DNA from: Rhopalosiphum padi
Lineage: Eukaryota > Arthropoda > Insecta > Hemiptera > Aphididae
Reading direction: 5' to 3'
Assembly: GCF_020882245.1 (NCBI RefSeq)
Contig: NC_083599.1
Location: 7,936,001-8,000,000 of the forward strand
DNA length: 64,000 nt
A program made the translations under genes and the position numbers. Under the pieces are notes generated by a model. It was given only the letters and a program-made list of their open reading frames with translations. It searched no databases and was not told the DNA's origin. Of the stretch, positions 60,839 through 64,000 are shown piece after piece; within the stretch, counting starts at the first letter, position 1; every line of letters begins with the position of its first letter.

Positions 60839-62574
60839 TATATATATTTAAGACACTTAAATTCGCGCGCACTCGCAATATATTTTTTAGTAGTGGCGAT
60901 TGCGCACACAAAATAGGGGTATATAAATGTATAATAAAGGTGACGATTTGCGTACACACGATATATTAAGAAAAAACAGCGATTTGCGCTCGCAAGTGAC
61001 AACTCTGCGTTAACAATACAGACGGAACTGACGAATAATATTGGGGCGGCCGTGCTAAATTTTGCACCGGCAAATCGGTGGCGTAGATAAGGCGTGGGAT
61101 ACGCAATCTGCATAATATAATATTATATAATTCACAGACGACAATAATAATTAGACAAAAACAATAATATAAATAAACAAATATGTTGAGCGCTTGTGTG
61201 TGTGTCGATCGGCTGGCAGAGGCGGCGGCTATATTATTTGCAGGCTATTATTATTGGGCCTCAACAAGCATACTAATATTTGTGTCAATATTTTTAGAAA
61301 AAAAAATTTTAAAAAATGAACTCATAGGCAATTCGTAATTCTTTTTCATGTTTTTATCCAGTTTACTGACATGAATAAAATTACTTAATATGTCTATCAA
61401 AAATTGTGCATTGATTTTTGAGTTTTCTAAGTTTGTATAAGAAAAAGTTAAAAGGAATAATCTTTTATTAAATTTTTAAATAAATTTGCAATTTTCGTTG
61501 CTCTTTATTATCACTTTTCGGTTCATATAATTTCATTGAAAAATTTAATATTTTCGTCATTTTTATTTTATATTCAACACGTCATACAGGACAATCGTGT
61601 AAATGATCAAAATTTAAATGAAAACAATTCAGAATAATAATATGTATTTTTTTTTACATTATATAGCCATGGACATTTTAATAATAATAATTTTAATAGT
61701 AAAAAATAAATATACTAAAATAAATTAACAAATAATAATTTGTGTATATCTTTAATAAATGCATTAATTATTAAAATGTTTATTTATTATTAAATATTTA
61801 AATTGTAAAGAAATATTCATTATATATAAATTATAAGTATATTAAACAAAATTGCTATAAAAAGTTGTCAATAGAATTTTTTTTTATATTTTCCATTTGG
61901 CTTGCCCTAATAAAAGTGATGATAAATAGCGGCACTTCGGCTATTTTCAATAGCTAGTAGTCAAATGACACTATGTTAGGTGTTGACGACATAAAGAAGA
62001 AATACACAATAATTATGCTTTACGCGGTCTTACGACTATGATACATTATCGCTGTTATAGGTAAAACGGTTCGCGCAAGAGAGCGAGACGGCCGGTACTC
62101 GTCTGGATTGACTTGTCTTCCAGCCCCACCCTATACTGCCCTGCTACTGCGAAAAGCAGTAACTCCAAAAATTGAATTTTTGTGTTTTTGTAATTTTTTT
62201 AATTAATTGAAAACTTTAAGTACACTTTTTGTGATTAATAAATTATTTTTAACAATTTTCACATAATATTACAGTTGCTGCATTTCTATTTAGCATTACT
62301 CACATTATATCATATATGAATGCAATGTATAAAACGCAGTATTATCAATATCATAAGACACTGCTAATAGAAAATGCAGTAAGCCAGTAACTACAACAAT
62401 AATCAATTTACAAAAATAAAAAAGATACTTCTGAATCATATTAATTTTAATACTTTTACTTTCGTAATATTATGCAAAGTCATCATTAGATAAACAAAAC
62501 AAGTTACGATAGTTGCGCGGCAAATTATGATAATAAAGTTGTAGTATTACTAGAAGAAAACAAAATTTTGTAAA
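60839..62574. other. Gene-less stretch; spaced CGATTTGCG motifs at its left
   Basis: At 60895-61000 three related motifs (GGCGATTGCGCACAC, GACGATTTGCGTACAC, GCGATTTGCGCTCGC) occur about 40-50 bases apart, similar to 7020-7130. A further block (61045-61090) resembles 7360-7420. The remainder is AT-rich with a GC-richer patch at 62030-62160 of unknown nature. No coding sequence. Confidence 0.4.
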
Positions 62575-63734
62575 TTTCGTAAAATTTGGTTGGCGCAACA
62601 ATACAATGCGAGATGTGAACTCAATAATTTTACTAAATTATAATTTATAATATTTATGCAACAACAAATATATTCAATTTTAAATCACACCATCGTCTTA
62701 AGCACATAAATATACTTCGGATTATGAAAAAAATTCTGAAATACAATTTTAAGTTATTAATATCATTGTGTAAATCAAACTACTTTTACGCGTAAAACAT
62801 AGGCGGCTACTCGGTCGTCGGCACTATGACGTCACGCGGCTATCCATCTACTCATTATACTCTCATTATTTTGTTAAATAATCATTTTTTTAACTTCGGA
62901 TTTTAATCAAAACATTTTTCATTGTGTTAACTACAATAATACACCAATAAACTTAAAATTAAAAAAAAAATAGTGTTTTGATGTCCTTTAATCCAAAAGT
63001 ATGCAAATTTGTGCGAATAAAATAATAATGAAAAAATAATGGGAAAAATGATACAATATTAATGCTAACAATTTTTCATAATCGTTAAATTTTAAATAAA
63101 TTCTATTAGAATATTTACCTAATTACCATGTTCTATTTCAGGCTTCACTGTTTAAGAGCGTAGATTAGGTAGGTATAACTCCGTAATGCGCGTTGTCATT
63201 CAATCGAATGTCTATTGTAAAATAACCGAATAATTATTATTGTAATTTGTAATATAATAATACGATTGTGTGTGTGTATATTGTATAGCTTATTTCAATA
63301 TTTTAATATAATCTTTGAAAATATTATTTTGGTCGATTTAAAACTGATAACCATTTTATATACATAATATATCATGGTTGTTCTATTTTTATAATTGTCG
63401 GCCATGGGAAACGCATTAATATTTTTTACATTATTATAAATAAAATATAATATTCCTTTTACGATACCATTCAATAACAGCCATCGTCGATCGTCGTGTA
63501 TGAAAATTAATTTCTGTAGTAAATTTGTTGCTTAATTATAAAAATTAAGTGTTAAATATATAGCACAATTAATGAATTAACACAGTATTAATCAACTCGC
63601 ATCTAATAACAGATATTAATATATTAAAATATTTTGGCTTAGATTTTCAAGTTCAAATTTTGCGCCCCCATTCCTACTCGATATTTTGCGCCCCTGGCAG
63701 ACGCCCACCTTGCCAGGCCCTAGGCCCGGCCCTG
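62575..63734. mobile_element. hAT-like non-autonomous element, copy 3, left part missing
   Basis: Same sequence as copy 2 from 41993 on, but with the 240 bp that copy 2 lost (63141-63375), as in copy 1. It ends GGCCCGGCCCTG. The left inverted end is absent. Confidence 0.7.
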
Positions 63735-64000
63735 GATAAATATGATGGTGGGCGCTGGAGTCGGCAGCGGCAGGCGGACTATGTACCAGGGACCTCAGGC
63801 GGCGGTGGTGCGCGGCAGCTCAGGATTCATGTCTGCTATTAAGTACTATATCTATATATATTAAGTATTAGTACAAACGGTATGTTTTACGAAAGTGTTA
63901 CATCAGTACACACCGATCCAACAGCAAATGTAGCCGGTGTAGGTGTAGATCGTTATTGTACGGGCCGAAGCGTAAGGTTAATATATCAAGTCTGACTCTC
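63735..64000. repeat. Right flank duplicated from 42936-43203
   Basis: The flank outside the element matches the one at copy 2 up to the end of the window, which shows a segmental duplication and not two independent transpositions. Confidence 0.7.

Noticed and set aside
1..64000. CRISPR arrays, bacterial operons or phage features.
   Set aside because: No regularly spaced identical short repeats with unique spacers. The window has introns, transposons and a NUMT typical of an animal nucleus.

Overview
The window is AT-rich, intron-bearing animal nuclear DNA, most probably from an aphid or a close sternorrhynchan relative. The reasons are the strong AT bias, spliceosomal acceptor and donor sites, an HP1-type chromo shadow exon, insect-type transposons, and a nuclear copy of insect mitochondrial DNA in the ancestral insect gene order. 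The cox1 part of that copy keeps the G-C-P-D sequence that I associate with aphids. Species is inference. Most of the 64 kb is repeats or repeat relics. Only a few stretches look like host coding sequence.

Region 1-12.7 kb: no gene. It holds a GC-rich island, a 47-bp-arm hairpin, a hAT-like non-autonomous element with an 8-bp target duplication (3758-5116), and a mosaic of one unclassified repeat family. A 1.2-kb part of that mosaic recurs inverted about 30 kb away (39808-41010). Region 13-31 kb: two inverted copies of a module in which a mitochondrial cox2 fragment lies beside an HP1 chromo shadow exon (13.07-14.37 kb on +; 27.94-28.76 kb on -). The right copy is attached to a 2.1-kb NUMT (nad2 tail, trnW, trnC, trnY, cox1, trnL2, cox2). 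Between the copies lie two decayed non-LTR reverse transcriptases, a fold-back MITE, a piggyBac-like element and a broken MADF-domain exon. Region 31-47 kb: nested hAT-like copies, other MITEs, a GC-rich possible promoter/first exon with a strong splice donor (37.68-37.97 kb), and a 517-bp MITE with a near-perfect 8-bp target duplication.

Region 47.3-53.5 kb is the most gene-like and most unusual part. A short exon (47327-47519) ends in a phase-1 donor that fits the acceptor of a GC-rich exon (48145-48929) encoding eight 27-residue ankyrin-like repeats ending in G-C-P-W type motifs. That second exon, with its flanks, is tandemly repeated two more times (50214-50917, 52202-52905). The sequences are virtually identical; the only length difference is that the first copy has one extra 81-bp repeat. 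Each copy keeps its own acceptor and stop codon, but exon 1 is present once. The locus could therefore produce alternative last exons, or it could be a very recent array, or an assembly duplication. Base composition and repeat type differ sharply from the surroundings and suggest an acquired gene family.

Region 55-61 kb holds a young LTR retrotransposon on the - strand: 1050-bp 5' LTR, primer-binding site matching initiator tRNA-Met, a leader with four palindromic motifs, one 566-codon gag-like ORF, a polypurine tract and a truncated 3' LTR. It has no recognisable pol. The right edge (62.57-64 kb) repeats the segment at 41.99-43.2 kb.
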